A DNA stretch of 64,000 nucleotides from positions 62,001 through 126,000 of the forward strand of contig NC_033557.1 of NCBI RefSeq assembly GCF_001680005.1, written 5' to 3'. Position 1 is the first letter of the stretch. Each line of letters starts with the position of its first letter. Below are positions 48,563-61,279 of the stretch, one piece after another. Origin of the DNA: Plasmodium coatneyi. Lineage: Eukaryota > Apicomplexa > Aconoidasida > Haemosporida > Plasmodiidae. Both the position numbers and the translations under genes were made by a program. Under the pieces are notes generated by a model. That model was not told the origin of the DNA, made no database searches, and was given only the letters and a program-made list of their open reading frames with translations.

Positions 48563-50579
48563 GTTGTCGTGTTTGTGTTTCTTCCCTTCGTTGCTATTTC
48601 GCGGCTTAACGATGTATGCCTAGGATACACTTTTAGGTCGGTTGTTCCAGTTTTTCTAATCCGCGTGGTTAAAGTGTAGGAAAAAAAAAAATAATAATAA
48701 AATGCTTCCTAAACAGGCATAAATATTTTTAAATACATATGTATCAACATAGAACCCACACGAATTTTCCAAATGGTCGTGTTAGAAATATGAATTTAGG
48801 ATTACCTAATTAGGCAGGTAATTTTAATTAAAGCGTAATGTTACAAAATACGTATTTCGGTTTTCTTTTTTTTTCTTCTTTGCAATTCACCTATGGCTAT
48901 CTCTTCTACTAAAAAGATTTACATCCATTTGAGTATGCCCAAATTGCGAAAAAATAGTTTACCGTTTCCTTTACCTAAAGATACATCCCTTCTCAATGCT
49001 AAGAGGCATACCCGTACAAAGGAGTTCAGAATAAAACACTAGTTCACATGTCTAAATGCTTTTAAGAATAGCTGCTGTAGATTCAATGAACTGAAAATGT
49101 AAATTCTCGTAGCATAACCTTAGGCAACATCCTAAATAATTGTCTTTTTTTTTTTTTTTTCGCCCCCTTTTTTGAAAAAAGAATAAAATATGTTATTACA
49201 AATGAGTAAAAAATAGACTCATATGACGTGAAATCATTTAAACCAGCATTTTCCGCGATCCTCTTCATGCTAATTAAGAGCACAATCCGCACATTTCTCG
49301 ACATGCTTGCAACTTCTCACGCACATAAATAGAGAACCGTAAAAGCGAATTTAATTTTTAAGCTCATTTTACATTAAAATTAAACATGCCGTGCACACTC
49401 AGATTAATTAACAAAACTGAGCATCTAAGGTATTAAATATATATGCCGCATTGGAATGGAAGCAAATTGATAAGCACACTTCCGTAAGAAGAGCCTTTTT
49501 GTTAAGGCGTTTATACATACCACTGAATATACATATGTACATATAGTATATGTGCATATGGAACGAAGAGTACCTTCATCGTCCTCCTATTTAAGCTTCT
49601 AAATATGCACTGCATGCTTTATAACTTGCTCCTATGTCTTATAAGGCATTAACCAAAGTTGTTGTTTTATCCTTATCCTATGGAACATTGTGGTTCATCA
49701 GTCATTGAAAGGAACGCTTAACATCTTGTTGTAATTTCCCAGACAAATAAATCTATATATATACGTTATAAAAATGAACCTCCTCAAAAAAAAATAAATA
49801 TGTACATATATTATTGTATAACATTCCCGGCTTGTGTATACGCATTGCTGATTTAACTAAATGACAGACATGATACCACAACAATCATCATGCGCAAAAT
49901 GTACCGTCAAAATTAAATAGCAAAGATGTATAGTAAAAAGGCGTACAAAATAGGGGGGAAAAAAAAGTTTTCAACGGCGTCCGCTACTTCGTAGTAATAA
50001 AAAGATAAGGATATATCCATAATATTTATATAGGCACATTAACGTTTCTATGCTAAATTTTCGATTTAAAATATAGCGCACTGTCACACACATGCGGGGG
50101 AGAGGGCATAAAAAGCGCCATCTATTGATCGCATTCATATATATGAACGTATCTTGAGGGAAAATGTTTTTTTCGTTTTATAGAAATGTTAAGTTTTTCT
50201 TACATATGTTAATACGACTGTATCTAACCAACCATGCATCCTATTTATTTAACTGAAAAAAATATTCACTTTCACATGAGTCACACATGTCATATATATG
50301 TGACACACTAAGCATATATATATAAATAGAGCACGGAAAAAACGGAATTGTTTTCATATTTTAGAGTAGAAGTTGTGAAAATATGCTAACTCAGAACGAT
50401 TAAATTGTGTGCACGCGCATGCACGTGTATATTCGTGCATACCAGCTAACGGTCCAGTCACGTAAGAGTGTACACACATATTTATATATACAATGCACTA
50501 TGCAACGTTTGCGATGTATGCACCTAATATATATATATATCATATATATAACATATATTTATTTGCAATAATTATCTTT
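48563..50579. other. 2.0 kb intergenic region
   Basis: AT-rich. A minus-strand open stretch at 49083-49304 (starting MSRNVRIVLLISMKR) has no recognisable motif and is not called. A dense TATATA stretch lies at 50528-50560, just beyond the stop of the exported gene. Confidence 0.5.
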
Positions 50580-52498
50580 TTATAACAATTTAAATCCACG
50601 TAACAATTTTCCATTGAACACCGAATTCACGGTTTCTTTGCAGGCCTTTAAGTTTTCTGTAATAGTTTTCTGTACTTCCATGATATCTTCCTTCTTCACT
50701 GGTATATTTTCACGGATCTTTTCGAATCCTTCTTTTAGGGTTTGTTCAAATGCTGGGCCATAATCTTGATCAATTTCGCTTAACTTCTCTACAACAACTT
50801 TTCTTAATTCATCGACAGCTGGTTTCATATCTCTCTCAATATCAATTCTCACCTTACATGCGAAATCTTGAATTTTCTGTTTCACTTCAGTTTCAACGTC
50901 ATTTTTTACTTTGTTCACAACATTTTCAATTTTCTTTTTTACGTCCTCATTAATTTCAATGTTTAATTTGGATGCGAAGTCTTCAACTTTGGGTTTTACT
51001 TCCTTTTCAAGTTCTATAAATTTAGCTTTTAAATCATCAATTTTAGGTTGAACATCTTTTTCGATATCTTTAATTTTATCAGCGAATTTATTCATGTGTG
51101 GAATGACTTCTTTCTCTAGATCGGAAATTTTATCAGCAAACACTTGTATTTTGGGCCCGACTTCTTCTTGGATATCTTTTAATAGCTTTTCTTTAATATC
51201 ATCAAATTGGGGTTTAATTTCATTCTGAATGTCTTTTATGGTGGAAGCTAACTGATCAAATTTGGGTTTCATTTCCGATTCGAGTTCACTCAAATATTTC
51301 TGGGTAAGTTCATCAATCTTTGGTTTTACTTCCTTTTGGATATCCTTCAATTTGGTAAGAAATTCATCTCTTAAATCTTCGTATTTTGAATGAATAGACC
51401 ATTGAGAGTCTTGTAATTGATCAAGAACATCCTCAGCAACGTCATCAACAGATGGAATATCACTTTCGTCATCGAAATTTAATTCTACATCGATTATGTT
51501 GTTGCTACTTGATTCCTCATCTGCACATAATTCTGAGAGATCCTTTTCAAATTCCTTTAGTTTATCTCTTAAGCTATCTAATGTTGCTTTTAAGCCCTCT
51601 TCGTAATTCTCCTTAATTTTTTTCTTAATTCCTTCTATCTTAGGCTTCATATCTTTCTCGAAATTTTCCTTAAGGGAAGTTGCGATTTCATCATACTTTG
51701 GTTTCACTTCCTTCTCGTATTGTTCACAGGCAGTACCTACAAAGCTCCCTATCATTTCTTCGAATATGCTTTTCTGGCTGGGTTCTTCTTCCTTAGTAGC
51801 AGCATCGCCAGCATCAGGAGAGGCACCATCGGCAGTATCTGGAGTGGCACCATCGACCTTATCAGAGGTGGCACCATCGACCTTATCAGACGTGGCACCA
51901 TCGACCGTATCAGACGTGGCAGCATAGGCCGTATCAGGAGAGGCATCGTCAGCAGCATCAGCAGTGGCAACATCGGCCGTATAAGAAGCGGCAGCTTCGG
52001 CGGTTTCAGCTAACATTCTGTTGAACCTTGTCTCATATGACGGAGCATTGTATCCGTTGCTCCTCCTGCATGACATCGTATATGAGTCCTAAAAAATTGA
52101 CATAGCAAAAGGAAGGGCAGAATGAATGCACACATGTTATGTTGGAGGAATATCTATAGGAAATACGCGTCACCTTAACGGTTACCCACTGATCATTTTT
52201 CTTCACGCCATATGATCTCTTTCCTCATCACTTAAGGAAAGGAACAGCACACATACGGCGTACACATATTACGCGTATCTACAGGTATATATGTATATAT
52301 GCAAATGTGAAACAGAAAATCTAAATTCCCTTTTGCGCTTTTCTTTTCACATTTTCATTATCATAATTTCTTTTTCCTTACATTTTCGTAGTTTTGGAAG
52401 GAACAAGCTACAATTCCCGCAAAGGTGAAAACCTTCACGGCGAACGGGAAGATATTCATTTTCCCCCTATTGTTATTGTATTTGCTTAGAGCAGCCAT
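50580..52498 (-). CDS. Exported protein with 18-residue amphipathic K-P-K repeats, function unknown
   Basis: Exons 52382-52498 and 50580-52088, 541 residues, phase-0 junction (GTAAGG donor). Exon 1 has a recessed hydrophobic stretch (VKVFTFAGIVACSF). PEXEL RMLAE is at residues 63-67. An Ala/Asp/Thr repeat follows (units such as DGATSDKV), then a highly charged helical region. Its core is about ten consecutive units of 18-19 residues, for example DIEKDVQPKIDDLKAKFI, ELEKEVKPKVEDFASKLN and DLEKEVIPHMNKFADKIK, with charged residues at the start, a Pro usually at position 8, and hydrophobic residues spaced as on one helix face. Eighteen residues equal five alpha-helical turns, so each unit presents the same face, as in lipid-binding or long-rod helical proteins. 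No membrane segment beyond the signal. Function unknown; related to the gene at 43204-45956. Confidence 0.87.
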
Positions 52499-53696
52499 AT
52501 TTTCTAAGGAAAAAATTATAATATCTAAAAATCGTTACGTAACAGTTTTTCTTTGTTATTTATGATTACTTCTTAAATCAAAATTTTAAAATAATTAATA
52601 TTATATAATAATTAAAATTTTAAATATTAAAATTCAGTAAAAGAGTAATCCACTTTATTTTCTAAATTGGTAAGGAATTTAAAAAAATAAGAGTGTTATT
52701 TTTTTATATATTTCTTTTTAAATTTATGTTAAATTTTTTTATTTTTATTTTTTCCCTCAAAGCTACACGTATTTTTATTTATACATGCAACAGAATTATG
52801 ATAAGGAATGTATATATATATTCAGTTCAACTTGGAAAAAAATTCAACTAAAATTATTATTTATGTTAAAATCATGGTCATTTTTTACTTTGTTACTTTT
52901 TATAAACAAAATTTTCTATTATTCCTGAGAAGAGTTAATAAATAAATTATTATACTGCATACTTAGCTGTTCCGAATATGCACTCTATCGTTTTTTTTTT
53001 TTTTTTTGGTTTCTTTTTTCCTTTTTTTGCATAATTATACAATGAGCATTATTTCTAAATATTTCCTGAAAAGGAATACAGTATATATATACGGGCGCTA
53101 CATATGGTGCTAAAAGGAACACAAATAAATTTATTTATTTTATTCTTCTATTATAATTTCTAAACAATATTTGTATAAAGAATTCAAATAGTTCCATTTT
53201 AACATTTACGTAAATTCGCAATAATTAGACTTTTGTGCATTTCTACATTTTATGATTTATTTTATATTCTTATTCAATTCTATAGACTTGGAATTCGAAA
53301 TAGCAATGGAAAAATACTATTATAAAAAATGGACCAATCCACAAAAAATATAATTGTTCTTTTAAATATTTGCCAAGGGCAGGTTATTTAAAGGGTTTAC
53401 ATATTCGATGCGCTAAAGTAATTATTTTATTTTTACAATATTTAAAAAATATTTCTTTTTTTTTTCTGTGCCACGTAAGAATATTAGCCCCCCCTTTCTT
53501 TACGAATCGGATATGTGCCACATGTTCGTACATTTCATGCAAGTTATCTGTGCACACATATTTTTTATACGTTCAATTGTACACGGATACCATTTTGTTC
53601 AACCCATTTTTCATGTACGCTAATGCTGCTTAGCAAAATAGCACATTAAATGTGGTCTACACATGGGAATATTGAATTTTAGGAAAGTTAGACTTT
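52499..53696. other. AT-rich intergenic region
   Basis: 1.2 kb upstream of the exported gene; very AT-rich between about 52500 and 52960. No gene supported. Confidence 0.5.
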
Positions 53697-55375
53697 ACGC
53701 GTTAGCACTGCCATTGTCGTCCCCATTGCCCCCATTATCATCCTTACTATTACCACTATCGACTACTGCTAGGAAAAAAGTCGATATGGCAAAAATTTAC
53801 CATTTGAAAAAAGACGAATCTTTTTTTTACTGCATGGGAATTTGTTCGTTATAAATGGCCAAAAGTGTAATTTAAATGGTAAAAAAATAAATAAAATAAT
53901 GATAATAATAGCAGTATTAATAGTAGTAGTAATAGTAATATTAAACAAATAAGGAACTCGTAGAAATAGTAACAGGACAGAAGGCCCCTCTTCTGGCTGC
54001 TGAATTTGTAGTAATCCCCAAAGCGGCATTCCTAATTTTGTTTAAAAAAAAAATATGTAAGAACACTACCACCGCGCTACATATGACGCCATTCACATTT
54101 ACGAAGTTGTGAATTTTTACAAATGGAATATTTCCGCTTGGTTCTTTAAAAGTTAGGTTATGTGTCCTGTTGAATGGTATAACGAACGAAGGAGCAATTT
54201 AATCGTTACTTCTCTCCTATTAGCATCATATCTGTGTGTACATATGTTAAGGTCAAAACGTAGGTTTTATGTCCTCGATAGTGCCCAAGTGAACAATGCG
54301 AGCTACTCCGGTGGATAACATCACGTGTGTGTTCATATTATTATAACGAAAATCCTCCTTTTTCCTATATTCCTTTCATCAGCGCATTATAGCAGCCACA
54401 TCGTGGGGGAAATTAAAGAATACACCATTGGGAACAGTATACAATTTGTAACATTAAAAAAGTCTGAGGAATGTTGCTCTTTTACGACATTTTTGTTTTC
54501 CCTAAGTGTAAAAAATGGCAAATATTTTAGATAACCATGTCTATGCAGCGGTTTATTATAAAAAAAAAATATATATCAACAAAATGATAAAAGGAAAAAT
54601 TCTGTTATATATCCTGTAGCGAATAACGTTTCACGTTTTGGCAAAACATAATTGCCTCCTGGACAATTGCTAAGTATTTTATTCCGCAACGTATTTTAAT
54701 AAAATTAGCTCTGTTTTATTCATATATGCGTATGTTCATATTTACACAACCGCGCATGGACACACAAACAACGAAAAGCGACTCCGCTGTCTGCTAAAAT
54801 GGAGCATTTCCCATTTTCATGTTTCTAAATGATAAAAACTTAGAACAGTATTGAGTTCTTCCTTTATTCATGTTCCCCCTTGGTGAAAGCAGCATGAAAT
54901 TTAATCAATTGCAATTATTTGCATATATTTACATTTTCATTTTTGCCTCCCCCGTAATGGATATTTTTTATATATCTTTACTTCAGTGACAAATGCAAGT
55001 GCAAAATTTGCTGAACTGAAATAAAAAATGGTGCAAATATGTCCTCTAAAAAGAAATGAAAAAAAAAATGTAATGAAAAAAAATAAAAAAAAGTGCCAAT
55101 TCAGCGAAACTCAGGTTGAACAAATTTGTCGTCAGACGAAGTGCAGAACTGTCCTAAATTTTTAAAACATCGAACATATTCGCCTTATGAATTACCCCAA
55201 AAAGGAATAAAAAAAAAGCAGAAAATATAAATTGAAAAGACAAATCCGTAATGACCGTGCCACAAATGGCCAAACTTCCAAAGTGCATTACGAAGAACAG
55301 ATGAATTTCCCCCTTCTGACATTCAGCGGTAGAAAACAACGCCAAGAATGATGACTCGTCGCTTTTTCATTCTGT
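53697..55375 (-). other. Unresolved patch of open frames; possible small multi-exon gene(s)
   Basis: Several minus-strand stretches look exon-like. At 53697-53768 a frame ends GNSKDDNGGNGDDNGSANA after a TTTTTTCCTAG acceptor. At 53941-54198 an 86-codon frame reads PSFVIPFNRTHNLTFKEPSG and later ICSAVVVFLHIFFL. An overlapping frame after an AAAATTAG acceptor near 54032 reads FGDYYKFSSQKRGLL and then a Leu-rich membrane-like run over an ATT microsatellite. On plus, 54382-54534 reads VGEIKEYTIGNSIQFVTLKK to a stop. Near 55330 on minus a short frame starts MSEGGNSSVLRNALWKFGH. I could not join these into one consistent model, and the protein family is unknown. Confidence 0.3.
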
Positions 55376-55456
55376 AATATGAACTTCATCCTAAAGTAGC
55401 ACATTATCACTTTTTCATTTTCTTCCCCCTTTTTAACTCATGCATTATTCATTAAA

Positions 55457-56245
55457 ATGACAATTTGGAAAATATTTCCATTCCTTTTGTACCATCTGGT
55501 TCTCAATTCGTTTTTTCCATGCGCAACAACAAAGGCAGAGAGGCCATCAGGCCTCCCCTTAAGTGAAGAAAACATAAAGAAACTTTTGTCCATTAACCAT
55601 TTTGACAACTTTGAAAACTTTGATAACTATCTAAAATTTATTAAGTTCAAATATGAAATGGTCGAAATAGCCCATGAACACTTTAAAAAAATCACTAGCC
55701 AAGAAAGATACGTTCTCCTAAATTCCAAAGACATTTTAGTTAAAGTTCTTAACGAAAATGCAGAAAACAAAAAATTTAAAATTTCAAAAGAGTGTGTGGA
55801 AGATACAGCTCAGTACATCCTCAATGAATTAAGAAGAACAAATGAAGTCAAAAGAATAGAACAAGTAGTACATGATGAATATTGTGATACCTACAGAACG
55901 GAATATTATGAATATAGAGATAGACAATTTAATGCAGCTTTTGAGAATGCTCATAGTAATTGGGCTAATAACGAATTAACAAAAAATTTTGATCCTCAAT
56001 GGAAAAAAGTCAAGTGGAATATATGGGTAGATTATTTTAATGATATTTTGCACACCCTAAAAATTAAGGATTACATGCTGCACGTCTCAATTTTGCATTT
56101 AAAAACTATTTCTAGTTCATGCAAGGAAGTCTATGATGCTTTAAAAGCCTCATTAATTAAAACCTATAATAATCCTTTTAAAAATGAGTACTTCAACTTT
56201 CTGAATTCATCTGTGGAGGAATGGGAAAAACAGAAGAAAAATTAA
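55457..56245 (+). CDS. Secreted single-exon protein, function unknown
   Basis: 262 residues in one exon. It begins MTIWKIFPFLLYHLVLNSFF, a classical N-terminal signal peptide ending near CATTKA, unlike the recessed signals of the exported genes nearby, and no PEXEL follows. The remainder is alpha-helical and charged, with three aromatic-rich parts: LSEENIKKLLSINHF, EYCDTYRTEYYEYRDRQF and WKKVKWNIWVDYFNDIL. The Trp/Tyr pattern is somewhat like PHIST/PRESAN helices but I cannot assert membership. It probably enters the secretory pathway. The terminal 25 bases overlap another open frame (56221-56478), starting MGKTEEKLTTKKEAIG, that could be a C-terminal continuation lost by a frameshift or merely 3-prime sequence. 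Confidence 0.72.
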   Translation: MTIWKIFPFLLYHLVLNSFFPCATTKAERPSGLPLSEENIKKLLSINHFDNFENFDNYLKFIKFKYEMVEIAHEHFKKITSQERYVLLNSKDILVKVLNENAENKKFKISKECVEDTAQYILNELRRTNEVKRIEQVVHDEYCDTYRTEYYEYRDRQFNAAFENAHSNWANNELTKNFDPQWKKVKWNIWVDYFNDILHTLKIKDYMLHVSILHLKTISSSCKEVYDALKASLIKTYNNPFKNEYFNFLNSSVEEWEKQKKN

Positions 56246-57605
56246 CCACAAAAAAGGAAGCCATAGGAGTAAGTAATTCCCAAGAAAGGGACGAACCTCT
56301 AAAAACTTCAGCACTAGGAAAAACCATAGAAGTATCACTGGGCACATGCCTGATGATTAATTTAAAGTTATATAAATGCCTATGTGCCTTTTATGTGCCT
56401 CTCCTCTTCCCATATGCACAAGTTGCACTGATCAAACGTGGTATTACTCATATGCAAAAAGGAGATAGCGCATTTTAAAAACATCAGGGTGAACCCTAAT
56501 TTTGCGAAAATAAAGAAGAACATAGTAAAGTAAGAAAAATGCGAAGAACGTACTTAATTTCGAATAGAATTGTCATTTTCCATGAATGTAGGCACCAAAT
56601 GGTCTACTTTTAAGAGCACTACGCATCGCACATTATTACACTATTGTTTCACCTTTTTTGTATAAAAAAAAATGCCCCCCAAATAAGCTCCGTTTTTTCA
56701 CATATATATATATTCCCTGCGTTGTGTGCAATACTAATTTGATGCACTGGCTGTTAATTTTTGCTCAATTTCAACAAAAAATTTCTCGACCCCCTTTTAC
56801 TATATAATAATTACCTGCTCTGTCTTTACATTTTTGAATAAACGCTTTTATACCCTCCATGTTCGTCTCAATCGTTTTATGCTTGCATGCATGTGGGGGT
56901 AAAATAAAGGCAACAGCATTGCACCTTTTGCCATTTTTTTTTCCATATTGTGCTGACCGCTATTTTCAACATGTTAATATCAAAAAAATGAAGTTTTTCC
57001 TTTTTATGCCAAACATGTGTACAGTTATGTATGCATGTGAAGACGCGTGCGCATTTAACTAGCTCAGCGCTCCACTTTAAAAGCACGTATAAACACACCA
57101 ACGTCTAAGTTCGACCCCTTTTAACAGTTAACAAAAAAGCAAGCGACTGTACAATTAGGTATACATAAAAACGGAAGTTAACAAAGTACTAAAAAAAAAG
57201 CGCAATTGGGTAGCTCAGTTGAGCCTAAACAATCTTTACACAAATGCGCAAAAATAAAAACAGTTAACCTCATTCTCTACGAATGAATAGCAGCCTGAAG
57301 CGCGTGTCATCATTTTCTCGCGAACACTTTTTTATTCCTTCCTTTTCTATTTATGTTGATGATTCTGCTGATGTTAGCTGTTTTCATAGTTTTCTCTGCT
57401 CCATTAATCCAGGACGGCCTTCCATCATTTTGGCTGTTCATTCTTCACACTTTTGAGATTTTTACTCTTTCAGTACCCTCAACCAAAGCGCAATTATAAT
57501 GTGTTAAATCCAGTGACACGTAGAAAAGAATCCCCCCAACCCCTCTCCTGCTCCCACCTTCAATATATCAATTGCGCTCACAAAAATGGTAACCCACATT
57601 TATCC
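56246..57605. other. 1.4 kb intergenic region
   Basis: No gene supported beyond the overlapping open frame at 56221-56478 noted for the upstream gene. Both flanking genes end here (convergent), so it should contain two 3-prime UTRs. Confidence 0.5.
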
Positions 57606-58184
57606 CTACATGGATATACTTCCGTCTTGTGAGCGCATGAACCGGTGTGCTACGGAAACAAGTCCCAATCCCTTCCGCATAATGTTCTGAAATGTGAAAA
57701 ATAAAAAATGAAGCCATTTTACAAAAAGGTGTGACTGACTCCTATTATTACTTTTCATTTGTGATTAATTATCTATCAATTAACAAATCATGGGTGAAGC
57801 AAAAGAATCGCGAAGAGGACAAACATACGCACATATTCACGCATTCAAATTTCCTCGCGATATGGAAAACTCAGGTCTTACCACTAAAAGGGCGTAGAAA
57901 CAAATTAAAAGAACCAGAAATATATAGAATCTAACTTCCATATAATTAATAGTACTGTTTGCTTTTTTAACTTTTATTCTGATTTGCCTTTTGCGTATAT
58001 TTACATCATCCTCTTTACCCACATATGATGAGGAATCGTCTGCCTCGTCCAATAGGTTACTGTCATTTGTTATTCTTTGGGTGAAAAGATCATCCAATAT
58101 GAGTTCGTCTTTATTAATTTCCTTATTCTTATCAGAAAAATTATCCTCTTTCTTTCCTCCACCTTTGTATCCTTTTCGTTCCAT
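57606..58184 (-). CDS. Small single-TM protein, probably two exons, function unknown
   Basis: Exon 1, 57882-58184, encodes 101 residues: a hydrophilic N-terminus (MERKGYKGGGKKEDNFSDKN), an acidic stretch (LLDEADDSSSYVGKEDD), a basic RKRQIRIKVKK and a membrane segment (FYIFLVLLICFYALLV). It ends at a strong phase-0 donor, GTAAGA. A candidate second exon, 57606-57686, after a TTTTTCACATTTCAG acceptor, adds 26 residues beginning NIMRKGLGLVSVAH; without splicing the frame instead reads into a stop at 57837. The topology suggests a tail-anchored or type II protein of the secretory pathway. Family not recognised; the exon 2 choice is uncertain because other frames there are also open. Confidence 0.6.
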
Positions 58185-60122
58185 TTTGCGTGTACGTATA
58201 TGCTTTTCCTTCCTGTGAAGATGTGCAGTAGTTTCTGCCGTTCACGTTTGTTCATGCATAGTGTGATATGCGCCCACGTCCAAACGTTCAAATGTATATG
58301 CCTACATGAACGTGTTAGCATGGACAGGTTGTTCATCCTTGTCGCGATGCCTTTTCGCCAACTGGACACTTTTTTCTGCAATACTCGAAAGCAGCGAAAT
58401 GACAAATTTCTATATCGCTTAGTCAAAAGAAGACTATTAAAGGTGAATTACTAAATGTATAAAAAAAATGTATTGTTACGATCAACATTTAATTCGCCTC
58501 TATCCTTAGGATACATTGAATAAGCCTCATACTTGGTAAAATGAACGCACGAGATGCTAAAAAAAATAGCACAACTGAATAAAAAATAATTAACATACAT
58601 CAAACTGCAACCATTATGGGTACTAACTTTTAAATTTTGAACTTACTCCTTTTTTTCTAGAAAATTTTTTAAAACAAATTATAAGGGGTTAGAAAAATTA
58701 TTAAAAGACCCCTAGAAACACCTGTTCATTTTTGACGTTCATTTGGTATACTGCCCATTTAAGTATATGTCATCATTAACGTTCGCATAGAACAAAGCGA
58801 AGAATACTTCCAAAATGTTTAATCCTCTTATTTGTGGATTCGATTTTTAAACAGAAAAATATAGTAATATGAAGAAAAAGAATAAAAAAATTTTTATCAT
58901 TATAAAATATACTACAACGGGGTAGCAAGAAAATAGTTTTTAAAAATAACCATATTTTATTACATAAAAAAAGGAAAAGAAAAAGATTTATTCTGCCGCT
59001 ACAACTAAACACGAATTGTGCGTTCAACTCAAAAATACATAACGTCCAAATGCTTAATACTTCAAAAAAAAAAAAAAAAGAAGAATCAATAAAAAACTGT
59101 TCTACAGCAATTAATTTTTTCTTACTGCAACATTGTAGTGCACATTGGGACTACTAATTAAAGTGTTTTTTTCATTTCGAAAATTTCAAAATTTTAACTT
59201 GTAAAAGAACAGAGCTGAGACAAGAATATAAGGCAAGAGTTATTACAAGTCTTTTCATGTATTTTTTTCTCTCACTTTTTATTGGTTATTTTTTAGCCCG
59301 CCGAATCAGGTTTTCTCTTGCCCTCGCATTTGCTCATCACCACTCCAAATGTAAACAAATAAATAACTGTTGCAGCACGAAAAAATAGGAACTGCCCTAT
59401 TTGGTGGATATCAGTTTTTGCTTTTTTAAACCTTGCACATACGGAGGATTATTAAAGATAGCACACTACACAATGGGTATGGATATTTATTCATGCACTT
59501 ATGTATACCTATTCGCCATTTGTCACCTTATCGAAGGCGATTTTAACTGTTACCACTGACTGTGATTATTCTTTCCACGTCATTCTCATTGGCCCGTTTT
59601 TTCACCTTCTATGCCCGTCGGCATACGCGTTACGTTGCACATTCTTATTAGATTGTCCCTTGTAAGGGCTTAAAGAATGCTCCAAAGAAGGCGTTAAATA
59701 AATATATTCCTGGCCGTAAGAACAAATGTATGTGTACTAATAAGCAAAAGAATTGTGGCCCTCTAAACAATGGCATGGACCCTAAATATTAATTGCTTTC
59801 ATTAGAGCTTGCTAAAATTCACACTTACCAACTACGAGACCCTTAAAAAGAAAAAAAATGGCACTTTCGCATTTTCAGGTGGCAATATTTTGTTAATTTT
59901 AACACATACAAAGAAATGAAAAAAAAGAATTCTCAAAAGCGCCTTTAAAAAAGGGGACAAATACATACATAATATGCAGCATTATTTTATTTAATTTGTT
60001 TATTTATTTATTTTTTTTTTTTGTGCCTCAATGCATGAACATTAAACCATTATATAGCTAAATATTTTGTTCATTTTCTCGTGCTAAATGATAATAGTAA
60101 TAAAGGAAGAAATCCCACTATT
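58185..60122. other. 1.9 kb intergenic region
   Basis: AT-rich, with no supportable gene. It is flanked by the small TM gene on minus and the tRNA-Thr gene on plus. Confidence 0.5.
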
Positions 60123-60194
60123 GCCACCTTAGCACAGTGGCAGTGCGTTGGTCTTGTAAACCAAAGGTCGGGAGTTCGATCCTCCCAGGTGGCT
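60123..60194 (+). tRNA. tRNA-Thr (anticodon TGT)
   Basis: A 72-base cloverleaf. Acceptor GCCACCT pairs with AGGTGGC; the D arm contains AGCACAGTGGCAGTGC; the anticodon arm is TTGGT-CTTGTAA-ACCAA, giving TGT; the T arm is CGGGA-GTTCGAT-CCTCCC. A pyrimidine and T-rich stretch (CTCTTTTT) follows as a Pol III terminator. It reads ACA codons. Confidence 0.95.
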
Positions 60195-61206
60195 CTTTTT
60201 CCTTACAGAAAAAAATTTACAATCGTTTAAAAGTAGCGCAAGAATTAACAATAAATTTTTTTTTATTTGAGGGGGAGCAAGAAAACCTTTTAGTTACATT
60301 TGAATGCAAAATTATTCCTGTACTATTTTAATAAAATGAAGCAATTATGCTCCAATCGTCACAAAAATGTAAACTTCTTTTTTATCACATTTTTTTATAT
60401 AACCACCATTTGGTGTTCATCCTTTTAACATTTCATATTTTAATGCAGCGCTTCAATGTAGGATATTATTACGCTCGTAATGTAGAAACAATAAGGATAT
60501 GTTCCAATGCGGAACTTTCTCTTTTTTTTTTTAATCGCTGTGTGCTTAATTTTTTCCACTATTGAGGTATCATCACATGTTGGAAGTTTTCCTTTTAGCT
60601 AACTGTAAAAATTCCTGACGGAGTTCAAAAAAAATAATTTAAAAAGGATATGTCCTGTCATACATAATTGTGTACCTACAAATCAATGCGCATATGTACA
60701 TATACGTGCGTGTCATTAATATATTCGTCACTTCAAAGTCGCAAAGATACGTAGCAAAATATAGCCCTTTACTCCCACGCTTATAACGCACAAATGCGTT
60801 CTATAAATGGACACAAATGCATACATATGGATATGCATATATATATGTACACCTTCTCAACCTTCCTTGCGCAAACCCATTCGTAAAGAAGCACAGGCAA
60901 CAAAATACGCGATGCGTAATTTTATGCCATAATTTGGAAACATTCTTGATATAAGGAGCCATCCAAATAAATAACTTCCTCCCATTTGTATTAGGAGAAG
61001 AATGTAAAGCAATTTACCTGCCCTGGAGCAACGACAAAGCGCATGCTCGGAACTACTTATTTTTCGACATGTTCACACGTCCTATAAAGTAAAAAAGTGA
61101 AAATTTTTATTTTCATTTTTCGTATTTTTTTCGTTATTATATGTAACGTTAAAGGCGTTTTCTCAATTTTAAAAAAATGTAAAAATTTTTAAAATCGCAA
61201 AAAAAG
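60195..61206. other. 1.0 kb between the two tRNA genes
   Basis: AT-rich, with no gene supported. Contains TATATATA-type stretches near 60835-60850. Confidence 0.5.
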
Positions 61207-61279
61207 TACGGGCACCGAGGATCGAACTCGGGATCTCCTGCGTGTAAAGCAGGCGTCATAACCACTAGACCATGCCCGC
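61207..61279 (-). tRNA. tRNA-Val (anticodon TAC)
   Basis: A 73-base cloverleaf on minus. Acceptor GCGGGCA pairs with TGCCCGT, the last pair being G-T; the D arm has GTCTAGTGGTTATGAC; the anticodon stem CCTGC/GCAGG encloses TTTACAC, giving TAC; the T arm is CCGAG-TTCGATC-CTCGG. A T run follows on the minus strand as terminator. It reads GTA codons. Confidence 0.95.

Noticed and set aside
58070..58426. Minus-strand frame of 118 codons
   Set aside because: Overlaps the start of the small TM gene in another frame and has no motif; probably its 5-prime UTR.
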